DNA of 64,000 nt from Bacillota bacterium (GCA_023414875.1 JAEZMV010000025.1:1-64000); one strand, 5' to 3'; shown: positions 49,094 through 59,258, counted from the first letter of the stretch. The notes: generated by a model not told the origin, from the sequence alone. Numbers and translations: made by a program.

Positions 49094-49588
49094 ATGAGAG
49101 GGAAGGTAATTAGGGAAATGTTTGATTGTGTTCCGGAGATCGAATTTGAATCCGGTTATCGATACTTTCTCGGTAATATGAATAACTATACAAGAGCTCT
49201 CATGTCGACACTGAAAAGTGTCAAATCGAAGCTGCCAATTCTTCATGCGATGAATTTATCGGATGAATTTGAAGGGTTACGTAATATCGCACAAACCTTA
49301 AGAAAGATGCTGGGGAATATCGGAGCTACCGGTATCGCTGAGTCTACCTATCAATTGGAATTGGCCGTATTGAATGAGGATGTGGTTTATCTTCAGGAGC
49401 AGCTACCCGGTTATATCGTTAGTTTAATCAACCTCTCGGATCACCTTGAGTCCTTACTTAAGAATATAGATATTAAGAATAATATGAATGAGGAAGAGGA
49501 GCAGTCCTCCTTCCTAAATTACGATTTTACGAAAACAAAAGAAAGCATAAAGCTATCCACCGATTTACTGGGACGGAAAATTATATAG
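49094..49588 (+). CDS. HPt-like helical protein lacking the phospho-accepting histidine
   Basis: The ATG at 49094 (MRGKVIREMFDCVPEI) has GGGGGA 5 nt upstream. 164 residues, all helical. The segment RNIAQTLRKMLGNIGA aligns with the HPt signature A-H-T-L-K-G-x(5)-GA, but Gln67 replaces His. The domain could still act as a pseudo-HPt that binds receiver domains without phosphotransfer. The acidic C-terminal tail (NNMNEEEEQSS) is not conserved in HPt domains. Stands alone, with no kinase or receiver beside it. Confidence 0.6.
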   Translation: MRGKVIREMFDCVPEIEFESGYRYFLGNMNNYTRALMSTLKSVKSKLPILHAMNLSDEFEGLRNIAQTLRKMLGNIGATGIAESTYQLELAVLNEDVVYLQEQLPGYIVSLINLSDHLESLLKNIDIKNNMNEEEEQSSFLNYDFTKTKESIKLSTDLLGRKII

Positions 49589-49629
49589 ACTACTTCGACT
49601 CGTGCAAAAGTTAAGACTTGATATTGATA

Positions 49630-49690
49630 AGCTCCTCATAAGGTGACAGATTAACCTACTTTCTGCCATCTTAAGAGGAGCTATTATTAT
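49630..49690 (+). terminator. Terminator between the HPt-like gene and ptsI
   Basis: AGCTCCTC / GAGGAGCT outer stem continued by TAAGGTG / CATCTTA, followed by ATTATTATTAT, 41 nt after the stop. Confidence 0.6.
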
Positions 49691-49745
49691 GTCTTGCCTG
49701 CTTAAGACTAAGCTGAGGGAAGAGCATATGATTTCACTCTATTTA

Positions 49746-51428
49746 TCAATCGGATAAACAATCACGAACTTCCTTGATTGTAAATGCTGTGGCTGCTTTC
49801 TCTGCGCATTTTCTGGCTTTTTCATAGGAGAGACTACGGATAATACTTTTTATAGAGGCCGCTTCTACTGCAGATATACTAAATTCATCAAGTCCCAAGC
49901 CTAGCAACAGGGCGGTAGCCTTCTCGTCACCTGCAAATTCTCCGCACATACCAACTGTAATTCCATTGGAATGAGCTGCATCAATAACCCTCTTAATGCT
50001 CTGTACAATAGCTGGGTGAAAGGAATCAAACAAGGAGGCGATCTTATTATTTCCTCGGTCGACAGCCAGTACATACTGAGTTAAATCATTTGTTCCTATG
50101 CTAAAGAAATCCACGTGCTTTGCAAAGCTTTCAGCACATAGTACGGCAGCAGGTGTTTCTACCATCATTCCCACCTTGATATCAGGATTGTAGGAGATAC
50201 CCTCTAGGGATAATTCTTTTTTACATAAACCAAGGAGAGCATTTGCTTTTTCAAGCTCTTCCAGGGAGATGATCATTGGATACATAACCTTTACATTACC
50301 AAATGCACTGGCACGCAGGATTGCCCTAAGCTGGGTTTTAAACATTGCCTCCATATCAAGAGATATTCGTATTGCTCTCCAGCCTAAGAAGGGATTATCT
50401 TCCCTTTCAAAGGAGAAATAGGGCAGAGATTTATCACCGCCGATGTCTAAGGTTCTAATAATCAGTTCTTTACCACATAGCTCTGTGGCTTCCTTATACA
50501 CAGTGAATTGTTCTTCTTCCGTAGGGAAGTGAGTGTTATTCATATATAGGAACTCACTTCGAAATAGACCGATACCGTCTATCTTATATTTTAAAGCTTT
50601 TCTTACATCCTCTAAACTTCCCACATTGGCATAGATTTTGACGGTCTTTCCGTCCGTGGTTGTTGCAGGTAGTTCATTTATTTGTTCCAGCTTTTTATGC
50701 TTGATATCATACCTTTTCTTAAGACGAGTATATTCCTTTAAGGTGTCCTCATCCGGATTTATAATTAACCTACCATTGACGGCATCCAGTATTAAATAGT
50801 CACCATTATGAACCTGCTTCATCAAATTCTTCACACCGATTAAAGCCGGAAGCTCAAGATTTCTGGCAATGATGGAAACATGGCTGGTTACACCACCCTG
50901 TTCTGTGACAAAGCCAAGTACGTAGTTCAAATTGAGGTAGGAGGTATCGGAAAGCACCAAATGCTCAGCAACGATGATAGCCTTCTCCTTCAAATTATCG
51001 TATCCGGTATGGTTAATTCCCTTTAGTATTCTCATCAGTCGGGTACGAATGTCTATGATGTCTTCACTCCGTTCTCTGATATAATCGTCCTCCATATTGT
51101 TGAAAATGGAGCACAACTCAGATACGGTTTTATCTAGGGCTAATTGAGCATTTTGATACTCGGACCTGATTTTATTAATGACACCATCATATAAAGCAAG
51201 ATCACTGACCAATTCAAGATGAGCTTTGAAGATATCCGAAGAAGAAGCCAGTATCTCAATTTGCTTAGTTGCTTCATTTACCGCTTTTTCATATTTACCG
51301 ATCTCAAGATTTACCTGTTCGGGTGAGATATGATATAGATCAGCCTTTAAATCCGGTTTCTCTATAACATAAGCTTTCCCCATAGTAATACCCTTGGAGG
51401 CAGATTTTTCGACATTTATATTAATCAT
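49746..51428 (-). CDS. ptsI: PTS Enzyme I (phosphoenolpyruvate-protein phosphotransferase)
   Basis: The ATG at 51428 (MININVEKSASKG) has GAGGAAA 5 nt upstream. 560 residues, slightly shorter than the usual 570. Takes phosphate from PEP and passes it to HPr. Active-site H183 in GGVTSHVSIIARN; PEP-domain signatures DGIGLFRSEFLYM and EFFSIGTNDLTQY-type (VDFFSIGTNDLTQYVLAVDRG), and the catalytic Cys in GMCGEFAGD. ptsH is not adjacent. Confidence 0.96.
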   Translation of the reverse strand: MININVEKSASKGITMGKAYVIEKPDLKADLYHISPEQVNLEIGKYEKAVNEATKQIEILASSSDIFKAHLELVSDLALYDGVINKIRSEYQNAQLALDKTVSELCSIFNNMEDDYIRERSEDIIDIRTRLMRILKGINHTGYDNLKEKAIIVAEHLVLSDTSYLNLNYVLGFVTEQGGVTSHVSIIARNLELPALIGVKNLMKQVHNGDYLILDAVNGRLIINPDEDTLKEYTRLKKRYDIKHKKLEQINELPATTTDGKTVKIYANVGSLEDVRKALKYKIDGIGLFRSEFLYMNNTHFPTEEEQFTVYKEATELCGKELIIRTLDIGGDKSLPYFSFEREDNPFLGWRAIRISLDMEAMFKTQLRAILRASAFGNVKVMYPMIISLEELEKANALLGLCKKELSLEGISYNPDIKVGMMVETPAAVLCAESFAKHVDFFSIGTNDLTQYVLAVDRGNNKIASLFDSFHPAIVQSIKRVIDAAHSNGITVGMCGEFAGDEKATALLLGLGLDEFSISAVEAASIKSIIRSLSYEKARKCAEKAATAFTIKEVRDCLSD

Positions 51429-51569
51429 ATGCGTTTCCTCATATTTCAACGTTTTAAGATGCATTTAAGAAGTATATGATTAAATTATAGCGTAATTAGA
51501 AGGAACATACAACCTAGAACATAAACCGTGGCTAAGATTATCAACAAGATTCACTGGAAAATGAGAAAT

Positions 51570-51611
51570 GCTACTGCAGCCTGCCAAATATATCAGGTAG
51601 GATACAGTAGC
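51570..51611 (-). terminator. Possible terminator after the topoisomerase A subunit gene
   Basis: Stem GCTACTG / CAGTAGC with inner CCTG / CAGG, then ATTTCTCATTTT on the minus strand, 116 nt past the stop codon. Confidence 0.45.
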
Positions 51612-51726
51612 TTAAGAATTTGTAACATAGATACCATTAGGAATATATTATCTATTATGGTTGAGACATCGACTAATAACGCGATAATGCTTACGAATAA
51701 AGCAGTAATATAGATAAGAAACGGTG

Positions 51727-53973
51727 CTACAGCTGTGCCTTCTGACCCTTATCACCACGTTTTCGGTTGCGGACCTTCTTGGAGCTTAAGGTTTTATCAT
51801 TATATTGGAAGGTTTCCTCATTTTGATTGATTGCAATTGCAAAGCTTACGGTATCATTTTTCTCTAATGTGATAGCCTTTACTCCGCGGCTGGTTTTCTT
51901 AAGCTCACTTACTTCAGATAGCGGGAAGCCAAGCGATAATCCCTTATCCGTTAATATAATTACCTTTATATTTCCGGCTAGGATTTCACCTGCGCTAAGG
52001 AGATTAATCGCAACCACCTCATCCTTCTCCTCTAATTTGGTTGCAGCAATCTGAGAGCGGTTCGTCTCAAATTCTATGCCGGATACCTGTTTGATAAAGC
52101 CCTTTTTTGTCGTAAATAACAGCTGTGCTTCAAATAACTGCTCGAAGGCAGTATATAAAATTACAGTTTCTTTATCTAATTTGCATAGCGTATGAATTAG
52201 GACGCCCTTATCCTTCATTTTACAGCGAGGAATACTTTCTGCCTTCACCTGATACATATTACCCTCCGCGGTAAATACGCAGAGCTTGTCCGAATTTTTC
52301 ATCTGAATAATATGGTTGTATTCCTTCAGGTTTTCCTCCGAGGCCCGGGTATAGCTGGTTACATCGATGGATTTCGTGTAACCGAAGCGGTCGATAAGTA
52401 TGTAGATATCCTCGATCTTTACCTCTTCTACATAGTCAGTGGTGATAGCATTCAAAAGCATTGTTTTTCTAGGAGTGTGGAAGAGCTTTTTATATTCCTT
52501 TAAGCGGGATTTAATAACCTTATATAGCTCTTTGTTTTCTCCCAGTATCTTTTTATACTCTTCAATAGAATCCATCAGGGATTGATTCTCATCATGAAGC
52601 TTCAGGATCTCTAAACCGATTAATTTGCTGAGCTGCATGGTAAGGATTGCTTCAGCCTGGCGTTCGGTAAAATCTAAGGTCTTCGCTTCCTTTTCTGATT
52701 TGGCGGATTTGAATTTAATGCCTTCTGTGATACCTTCCATCAGACAGGTTTTGGCTTGTTTAACGGAGGAGCTTCCTCGCAGTATCTCTATAATTAAATC
52801 TATGACATCCGTTGCTCGGATCAAACCACCCACAATTTCCAGACGCTTAATTGCTTTATCCAACAGATATTGATATTCTTTTGTATAAAGCTCAACCTGA
52901 AAGTCAACAAATTCGCTAAGGATACTTTTTAAATTAAATACGATGGGTTGCTGGTCCTTTACCGCAAGAAGGTTCGCGGAATAGGTATCCTCCATCGCTG
53001 TTTTTTTATAAAGGCCATTCAGTAGGTTATCCAGGTCACGGTCTTTTTTTACCTCAATTACGACACGGATACCTTCCTTGGAGGATTCATCACGAATATC
53101 AAAGATTTCGTCAAATACCTTATCCTTCACCAAGGAGGCAAGGCCTTCCACCAGCTTGGTCTTGTTTCCGGCTATGGTATAAGGAATTTCGGTGATTATG
53201 ATATTCTTTCGCCCGTTTTCGCCATTTTCTATTTCTACCTTGGAACGTATTCTGATTTTCCCTTCACCGGTTTCGTAGAGGGTGCTTAGGTCATCTTGAT
53301 TGATGATAATTCCGCCGGTAGGAAAATCAGGGGCAGGAATATATTCCATCAACCTTTTAACCGAGATTTCAGGATTATCCATCAATGCAATGACACCGTC
53401 GATCACCTCATCCGGATTATGAGGAGGAATATTGGTAGCCATACCTACAGCGATACCGGTGGTTCCGTTTATTAAAAGATTCGGTATCATGGCAGGTAAT
53501 ACGGTGGGTTCCTTTTCGCTGTCATCGAAGTTTGGAGCAAATTCGATCAGTCCTTTTTCCAGATGATCAAGTAAAGCCATAGCGCCCGGTGATAATCTCG
53601 CCTCGGTATAACGCATCGCGGCAGCTCCGTCTCCATCGATGGATCCAAAATTACCATGGCCATCAACCAGCGGAACCATGAGGGAGTAGTCCTCGGTCAT
53701 TCGTACCAGGGCCTCGTAGATGGAGCTGTCTCCATGAGGGTGATATTTACCCATCGTATCACCGACGATACGGGCACTTTTTCTATGTGGTTTTGCTGGA
53801 TCCAGCCCAAGCTCTACCATCGAATAAAGGATTCTTCTTTGTACCGGCTTCAAGCCGTCCCGGACATCGGGTAAAGCTCTGGCGATTATTACACTCATGG
53901 CATAATCACGGAAACTATTCTTCATCTCTTCAGAAAAATCCGTCTGAATGATCTGATCGGTAACTTTTTTCAT
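51727..53973 (-). CDS. parC: Type IIA DNA topoisomerase subunit A (ParC/GyrA-like)
   Basis: The ATG at 53973 is used with GGAGG 11 nt upstream; a TTG at 53991 overlaps that site. 748 residues: breakage-reunion domain with catalytic Y122 in AAAMRYTEARLSPGA, GKYHPHGDSSIYEALVRM and TNIPPHNPDEVIDG, a coiled-coil with leucine-rich NQSLMDSIEEYKKIL, then a C-terminal beta-pinwheel. The GyrA-box (QRRGGKG-type) is not seen, so a topoisomerase IV-like decatenase is more likely than gyrase. Directly downstream of the B-subunit gene. Confidence 0.85.
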   Translation of the reverse strand: MKKVTDQIIQTDFSEEMKNSFRDYAMSVIIARALPDVRDGLKPVQRRILYSMVELGLDPAKPHRKSARIVGDTMGKYHPHGDSSIYEALVRMTEDYSLMVPLVDGHGNFGSIDGDGAAAMRYTEARLSPGAMALLDHLEKGLIEFAPNFDDSEKEPTVLPAMIPNLLINGTTGIAVGMATNIPPHNPDEVIDGVIALMDNPEISVKRLMEYIPAPDFPTGGIIINQDDLSTLYETGEGKIRIRSKVEIENGENGRKNIIITEIPYTIAGNKTKLVEGLASLVKDKVFDEIFDIRDESSKEGIRVVIEVKKDRDLDNLLNGLYKKTAMEDTYSANLLAVKDQQPIVFNLKSILSEFVDFQVELYTKEYQYLLDKAIKRLEIVGGLIRATDVIDLIIEILRGSSSVKQAKTCLMEGITEGIKFKSAKSEKEAKTLDFTERQAEAILTMQLSKLIGLEILKLHDENQSLMDSIEEYKKILGENKELYKVIKSRLKEYKKLFHTPRKTMLLNAITTDYVEEVKIEDIYILIDRFGYTKSIDVTSYTRASEENLKEYNHIIQMKNSDKLCVFTAEGNMYQVKAESIPRCKMKDKGVLIHTLCKLDKETVILYTAFEQLFEAQLLFTTKKGFIKQVSGIEFETNRSQIAATKLEEKDEVVAINLLSAGEILAGNIKVIILTDKGLSLGFPLSEVSELKKTSRGVKAITLEKNDTVSFAIAINQNEETFQYNDKTLSSKKVRNRKRGDKGQKAQL

Positions 53974-54075
53974 AGTAACATAAACCTCCAATTAGGTAAT
54001 ACTGCCGATAAGAAAGGAATATTAACAGCAGCTATATTTTTATTTGGTAATTCGATCGATTGATATACGTGAGGA

Positions 54076-56007
54076 TTAAATATCCAGCTTAGCGTACTTT
54101 GCTTCCTCCAGGATAAAGCTCCGTCTGGGAGGAACATTACTGCTCATCAAAAGAGTAGTGACCTCATCCGCTTCCACGGTATCACTGATGGTAATTTGAG
54201 CGAGAACGCGAGTTTCGGGATCTAGGGTGGTTTCCCAAAGCTGGTGGGCATCCATCTCACCCAAACCTTTATATCGTTGCAGGTTTAGTATTTTATTTCC
54301 TTCAATCTTACGGAACTTATCTAACTCAAAGTCATTGTAAAGGTATTCGGATTGCTTGGTTTTTTTACCCTTAACGGTTGTTTCGTATTCCACCTTGTAT
54401 AGAGGAGGCATTCCCTTATATACCTTGCCCTCTAAGATAAGCTCCGGCATAAAGCGGTAAAAGAAGGTCAGCAGCAGGGTACTGATATGTGCCCCATCGA
54501 CATCGGCATCGGTTAAAATAATAATCTTATCATAATGAAGCTTCGTGATATCAAACTCATCACTAATTCCACAGCCAAAGGAGGCTATCATAGATTTTAT
54601 TTCATTATTTAATAGGATTTTCTCTAAAGTAGCCTTTTCTACATTCAATATCTTACCGCGAAGGGGGAGTACGGCCTGGGTTCTGCGGTTTCTTGCAGTC
54701 TTTACGGTACCACCGGCGGAATCACCCTCTACGATATATAATTCACACTCCTCCGCCTTTTTAGAAGAACAGGAGGCCAACTTACTTCTGGTATCCACAT
54801 CATTCAATTGCTTCAGAACTGCGGTTCTTGCTTTATCGCTCGCCCGTCTGGCATTGAAGGACTTCATGGAGTTATCCAGAATACTTTTTAAGATCTCGAC
54901 ATGCTTATCAAACCACCGTTGCGCTTCAGAGGAGAAGACATCATCCACGGCGCTCTTAGCATCGGTATTACCTAGCTTTGTTTTTGTCTGTCCTTCAAAC
55001 TGAGGATCCGGATGCTTTATGGAAATGATTGCGATCAGACCGTTACGAATATCCTTACCGTCAAAGTTTTCATCCTTATCCTTTAGGACATTCAATTCTC
55101 TTGCATATTGATTCATGACTCTGGTTAAGGCGGTCTTAAAGCCGGTAACCAGCGTACCGCCATCCACTACATTGATGCGGTTACAGTAAGCATTTATTTG
55201 CTCGGAATAGCTGTCCGTATATTGAAAAGCGATTTCTACTTCAATGTCCCCGCTTTTACCCTCGAGATAGATAGGCTCCTCATGAATCGGAGTCATTTCA
55301 CGGGTCAGATAGGACACAAAGCTTTTAATACCGAATTCCTCTTGATAGCTTTTTGTGATTCCGGTAATCTGATCCGTAAAGTTAAGTAAGATATTTTTAT
55401 TCAAAAATGCAATCTCTTTAAGCTTTTTATGTATTAAGTCTGCCTTGAATTCTACGGTTTCAAAGATGGTATCATCCGGATAGAAGATAACCTTGGTTCC
55501 GGTATCGGATTTATTGCATTTTCCTACGACAGGAAGTAAACCATCCTCCAAGGCGATGATGGGATGTCCACCATTGATATATTCGTCCCGATATACTTTT
55601 CCGTCCCTTTTTACCTCTATAATCATACGCTTTGAGAGTGCATTCACAACGGAAGCTCCTACGCCGTGAAGACCTCCGGACACCTTGTAGACAGAGCTGC
55701 CGAATTTACCTCCTGCATGCAGGATGGTATATACAACACGAACGGTAGGAATTCTCTTGGTTGGATGGATATCCACCGGTACACCACGCCCGTTATCGCA
55801 TATTTCTATCCCGCCATCCTTAAGTAAGGTGATATCAATTTTAGTGCAATAGCCTGCTAGATGCTCATCTATACCGTTATCTATGATTTCCCAGATTAAA
55901 TGATGTAAGCCCCTCGGTCCGGTGCTTCCGATATACATACCCGGACGTTTTCTTACGGCCTCAAGACCTTCCAAAACGACGATTTGACTTCCACTGTATT
56001 GTTCCAT
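54076..56007 (-). CDS. parE: Type IIA DNA topoisomerase subunit B (ParE/GyrB-like)
   Basis: 643 residues, GHKL ATPase plus TOPRIM. Seen: EAVRKRPGMYIGSTGPRGLHHL, ATP-lid GGKFGSSVYKVSGGLHGVGAS, TOPRIM VEGDSAGGTVKTARNR and ILTDADVDGAHI, and the closing LQRYKGLGEMDAHQLWETT. AAGGGG precedes the ATG. With the A subunit (102 nt downstream) it forms a complete enzyme. Strong promoter at 56041-56069. Confidence 0.87.
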   Translation of the reverse strand: MEQYSGSQIVVLEGLEAVRKRPGMYIGSTGPRGLHHLIWEIIDNGIDEHLAGYCTKIDITLLKDGGIEICDNGRGVPVDIHPTKRIPTVRVVYTILHAGGKFGSSVYKVSGGLHGVGASVVNALSKRMIIEVKRDGKVYRDEYINGGHPIIALEDGLLPVVGKCNKSDTGTKVIFYPDDTIFETVEFKADLIHKKLKEIAFLNKNILLNFTDQITGITKSYQEEFGIKSFVSYLTREMTPIHEEPIYLEGKSGDIEVEIAFQYTDSYSEQINAYCNRINVVDGGTLVTGFKTALTRVMNQYARELNVLKDKDENFDGKDIRNGLIAIISIKHPDPQFEGQTKTKLGNTDAKSAVDDVFSSEAQRWFDKHVEILKSILDNSMKSFNARRASDKARTAVLKQLNDVDTRSKLASCSSKKAEECELYIVEGDSAGGTVKTARNRRTQAVLPLRGKILNVEKATLEKILLNNEIKSMIASFGCGISDEFDITKLHYDKIIILTDADVDGAHISTLLLTFFYRFMPELILEGKVYKGMPPLYKVEYETTVKGKKTKQSEYLYNDFELDKFRKIEGNKILNLQRYKGLGEMDAHQLWETTLDPETRVLAQITISDTVEADEVTTLLMSSNVPPRRSFILEEAKYAKLDI

Positions 56008-56040
56008 GATTAAACCCCTTCTGTGTTAATGATAGTATGC

Positions 56041-56069
56041 ATTATACCACACGATACAAAAGATTTCCA
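56041..56069 (-). promoter_or_regulatory. Promoter of the parE-parC operon
   Basis: Minus strand: TGGAAA (56069-56064), 17-nt spacer, TATAAT (56046-56041) with a TG-G extended -10. Confidence 0.6.
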
Positions 56070-56231
56070 TAGATTTTACAATCGTATGTTCGAATACAGC
56101 TGTAGATCAATTATTGTTAAATTTGTATGATAATTTAGCAGTCTGTTTATAATAAAAATTTGTAAATGGTGGCACAGCTGATATCAAAAAAATGATTATA
56201 AATCGATATCACATTAAATTTTAAAAAACAA

Positions 56232-56259
56232 TTGAAAAAAACGTAGAATGATGTATAAT
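56232..56259 (+). promoter_or_regulatory. Promoter of the PHP-domain gene
   Basis: TTGAAA (56232-56237), 16-nt spacer, TATAAT (56254-56259), about 32 nt before the GTG start. Confidence 0.7.
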
Positions 56260-56290
56260 AGGAACAATTATTTGGAAGGTCGGTGTTATC

Positions 56291-56968
56291 GTGAGCCAGT
56301 ATCTGTATGAAACACATCTTCATACCGCAGAAGCAAGTGCCTGTGCGATTTTATCAGCAGCAGAGCAAGTAAGATATTATAAGGAGGCTGGTTATTCCGG
56401 GATTGTAGTGACCGATCATTTTTTTAATGGTAATACAAGCATTCCGAGTAGCCTTCCCTGGGAGGAACGGGTTGACCGGTTTTATAAAGGCTATGAAAAT
56501 GCGAAAGCAGAAGGAGACCGGATCGGACTTAGTGTATTTTTTGGCTGGGAAGTGAACTTTTGCTGTACAGAGTTTCTAATCTATGGACTCGATAAGGAAT
56601 GGTTGAAAAATCATCCCGACATATTAAGCTGGCCCCTGGAAGAACACTATAGAAGAGTCCACGAGGACGGGGGCTTTGTAGTTCATGCACATCCGTATCG
56701 TATACGACCATATATTAAAGAGATACGTTTGTTCCCAAAATGCACCGATGCGGTAGAAGTAATTAATGTGGGAAACCGTAATTCGGATTTTGACAGAAAA
56801 GCTTTGCTTTATGCCAGAAAAAAAAGATTGCCGATAACAGCCGGAACCGATTCCCATGGCATTGAGCAGTTGCACAGCGGATTGGCCTTCGATTATAAAA
56901 TCGAAACGATCACAGATTTGATTAACGGTATTAAGGCTGGAAGCTGTGAGTTAATCAGGCCAAGATAA
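56291..56968 (+). CDS. PHP-domain phosphoesterase
   Basis: 225 residues from a GTG with GGAAGGT upstream. PHP metal-binding motifs in order: YETHLHTAEAS, VVTDHFFNGN, FFGWEVNF, VVHAHPYR and TAGTDSHGIEQ. These make a trinuclear metal phosphoesterase related to histidinol phosphatase and DNA polymerase proofreading PHP domains. Not recognised as HisK specifically; the substrate is likely a small phosphate ester or nucleic acid end. Confidence 0.85.
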   Translation: MSQYLYETHLHTAEASACAILSAAEQVRYYKEAGYSGIVVTDHFFNGNTSIPSSLPWEERVDRFYKGYENAKAEGDRIGLSVFFGWEVNFCCTEFLIYGLDKEWLKNHPDILSWPLEEHYRRVHEDGGFVVHAHPYRIRPYIKEIRLFPKCTDAVEVINVGNRNSDFDRKALLYARKKRLPITAGTDSHGIEQLHSGLAFDYKIETITDLINGIKAGSCELIRPR

Positions 56969-57129
56969 GGTTTTGAATAAACATCTATGCCTATCAGGCA
57001 TGTAACCTACAAAAACGTTGAGAAACGATATTATAAATTTATGAATCAAGGGTAATTGCGAATTTATAAATACTACGAACTTAATAGTTGGGCATTTACC
57101 TATAAATAAGTATAATCAGGAGGTTCTTT

Positions 57130-58392
57130 ATGAAAAAAACATTTGTTACACGTGAACAGCTATTGGAGATAACAAAAAAATATCCAACCCCCTTTCATAT
57201 TTATGATGAAAAAGGAATTCGAGAGAATGCAAGACAATTGAATGCAGCGTTCGCCTGGAATAAGGGTTTCAAGGAATATTTCGCTGTGAAAGCAACACCA
57301 AATCCTTATATTATCAATATACTGAAAGAAGAGGGCTGCGGTGTAGACTGCTCCTCACTTACGGAGTTGATGATGTCGGAAGCACTCGGCTTTTCCGGTG
57401 AGGAAATCATGTTTTCCTCCAATGCAACCCCGGCAGAGGAATTTGTGAAAGCAGATCAGCTTAAGGCAATCATTAATCTTGATGATTATACTCATATTGA
57501 CTTTTTAGAGAAAACCGTAGGAATACCTGAGACAATCTGCTGTCGATATAATCCGGGCGGCGTATTTAAAACAGCGAATGGCATCATGGATAACCCGGGT
57601 GATGCAAAATATGGTTTCACCAAGGAACAGATGATAGACGGTTTTATCAAACTGAAGGCAAAAGGTGCAAAATATTTCGGAATTCATTCCTTCCTCGCAA
57701 GTAATACAGTATCCGATGAATATTATCCGACCTTAGCAGCCATATTATTTGAGCTTGCTGTAGAGCTTCAGCAAAAGACCGGAGTTGCTATCAAATTTAT
57801 CAACCTGTCCGGAGGTGTAGGAATACCCTATAAGCCCGATGAACCGTCAAATGATATTATGAGAATCGGCGAAGGTGTAAGAAAAGCCTTTGAAGAGATA
57901 TTGGTTCCTGCCGGACTTGGAGAGGTATCGATTTTTACCGAGCTTGGCCGTTATATGCTGGCACCCTATGGACATCTGGTTGCAACAGCGATTCATGAGA
58001 AGCATATTTATAAGGAATATATCGGTTTGGATGCCTGCGCGGTAAACCTGATGAGACCTGCTATGTATGGTGCTTATCACCACATTACGGTTATGGGTAA
58101 GGAAAATGAGCCCTGTGATCAGAAATATGACATCACCGGTTCTCTCTGTGAGAATAATGATAAATTCGCAATTGACCGCATGCTTCCAAAGATCGATATC
58201 GGTGATTTGCTTGTCATTCATGATACCGGTGCACATGGTTATGCGATGGGTTATAATTATAACGGAAAATTAAGATCCGCAGAGCTTTTACTGAAGGAAG
58301 ATGGCTCAGTTCAATTAATCCGTAGAGCAGAGACTCCAAAGGATTACTTTGCAACCTTTGATTTTGGTGATGTATTAAAGAATATGAAATAG
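57130..58392 (+). CDS. lysA: Diaminopimelate decarboxylase-like PLP enzyme
   Basis: 420 residues, fold-type III PLP decarboxylase. PLP lysine K54 in YFAVKATPNPY, HSFLASNTV, Gly-rich LSGGVGIPY, ELGRYMLAP and the partner-subunit Cys in GSLCENNDKFAID. The last step of lysine synthesis (meso-DAP to lysine) is the likely role; the CENND variant of CESGD and HSFLAS in place of HIGS leave a related amino-acid decarboxylase possible. AGGAGG lies before the ATG. An AT-rich 11-bp palindrome lies downstream at 58585. Confidence 0.85.
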   Translation: MKKTFVTREQLLEITKKYPTPFHIYDEKGIRENARQLNAAFAWNKGFKEYFAVKATPNPYIINILKEEGCGVDCSSLTELMMSEALGFSGEEIMFSSNATPAEEFVKADQLKAIINLDDYTHIDFLEKTVGIPETICCRYNPGGVFKTANGIMDNPGDAKYGFTKEQMIDGFIKLKAKGAKYFGIHSFLASNTVSDEYYPTLAAILFELAVELQQKTGVAIKFINLSGGVGIPYKPDEPSNDIMRIGEGVRKAFEEILVPAGLGEVSIFTELGRYMLAPYGHLVATAIHEKHIYKEYIGLDACAVNLMRPAMYGAYHHITVMGKENEPCDQKYDITGSLCENNDKFAIDRMLPKIDIGDLLVIHDTGAHGYAMGYNYNGKLRSAELLLKEDGSVQLIRRAETPKDYFATFDFGDVLKNMK

Positions 58393-58584
58393 TAAAAAAG
58401 AATAAAAATGTATGATATGTCATATATGAGTAATACTTTAAGGACTGATTTTTAAAAGTAATATTCATAAAACAAAAGAATATTTTATATGGTTTGTAGA
58501 TAAGATATAATGTACCTTTGGAACAGATAAAATACTGGATAAAAAAGAGTATTTATTTCATGAAAATCTAAGTGAGGAACTACT

Positions 58585-58610
58585 AAATGAAATTCTTAGG
58601 AATTTCATTT
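58585..58610 (+). terminator. AT-rich hairpin between lysA and greA, possible terminator
   Basis: Perfect 11-bp inverted repeat AAATGAAATTC / GAATTTCATTT with a 4-nt loop, 192 nt after lysA and just upstream of the greA promoter. Confidence 0.5.
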
Positions 58611-58624
58611 TGGACTTCTTCAGG

Positions 58625-58653
58625 TTGACAAGAAACAACCGATACGATATAAT
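58625..58653 (+). promoter_or_regulatory. Consensus promoter of greA-lysS
   Basis: Perfect TTGACA (58625-58630), 17-nt spacer, perfect TATAAT (58648-58653). Transcription should begin near 58660, leaving a short leader of about 47 nt. Confidence 0.9.
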
Positions 58654-58706
58654 ACTTTGAATGTATTGTATGTTGTATAAAAAGCAATATGGAGGAAGGG
58701 TGTTTT

Positions 58707-59189
58707 ATGGTAGAAAAGAAAAACATATTGACTTATGAGGGATTACGACAGCTGGAAGATGAGCTTCACGATCTAAAGGTTAACCAAAGAAAAGAAGTTG
58801 CACAGAAGATTAAAGAAGCAAGAGAGCAAGGGGATCTTTCTGAAAATGCAGAATACGATGCTGCAAAAGATGAGCAAAGAGATATCGAGGCTCGTATTGA
58901 AGAAATTGACAAGATTCTCAAGAATGCTGAAGTTGTTGTAGAAGACGAAGTGGATGTCAATGTAATAAATATTGGATGTAAGGTTAAAATTTATGATATG
59001 GAATACGATGAGGAACTGGAGTATAAACTTGTCGGTTCCACAGAAGCAAACAGCTTGCGTGGTAAAATCTCCAATGAATCACCGTTAGGTAGTGAATTAA
59101 TCGGTAAAAAAGTCGGAGAGGTAGTAGTTGTAGATACCCATTCGGGCAGTATGCAATATAAGATATTGCAGATACAAAAATCAAACTAG
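58707..59189 (+). CDS. greA: Transcription elongation factor GreA
   Basis: The ATG at 58707 (MVEKKNILTYEG) has GAAGGG 6 nt upstream; an ATG at 58689 overlaps the GGAGG. 160 residues: N-terminal coiled coil with EAREQGDLSENAEYDAAKDEQ carrying the acidic tip residues that enter the RNA polymerase channel, and a C-terminal FKBP-like domain (GSTEANSLRGKISNESPLG). Rescues backtracked polymerase. lysS follows after 69 nt, a common Firmicute arrangement. Confidence 0.95.
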   Translation: MVEKKNILTYEGLRQLEDELHDLKVNQRKEVAQKIKEAREQGDLSENAEYDAAKDEQRDIEARIEEIDKILKNAEVVVEDEVDVNVINIGCKVKIYDMEYDEELEYKLVGSTEANSLRGKISNESPLGSELIGKKVGEVVVVDTHSGSMQYKILQIQKSN

Positions 59190-59258
59190 ATTAAAAGGCG
59201 CAGACTTTACTAAAGAAATTCGAGTACAGTCGGATTTATGCGATAAGAGGTGAAATTC

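Noticed and set aside
57088..57116. TTGGGC-17-TATAAT as lysA promoter
   Set aside because: Transcription would start at or after the AGGAGG ribosome site, making that site useless; more likely chance AT-rich matches.
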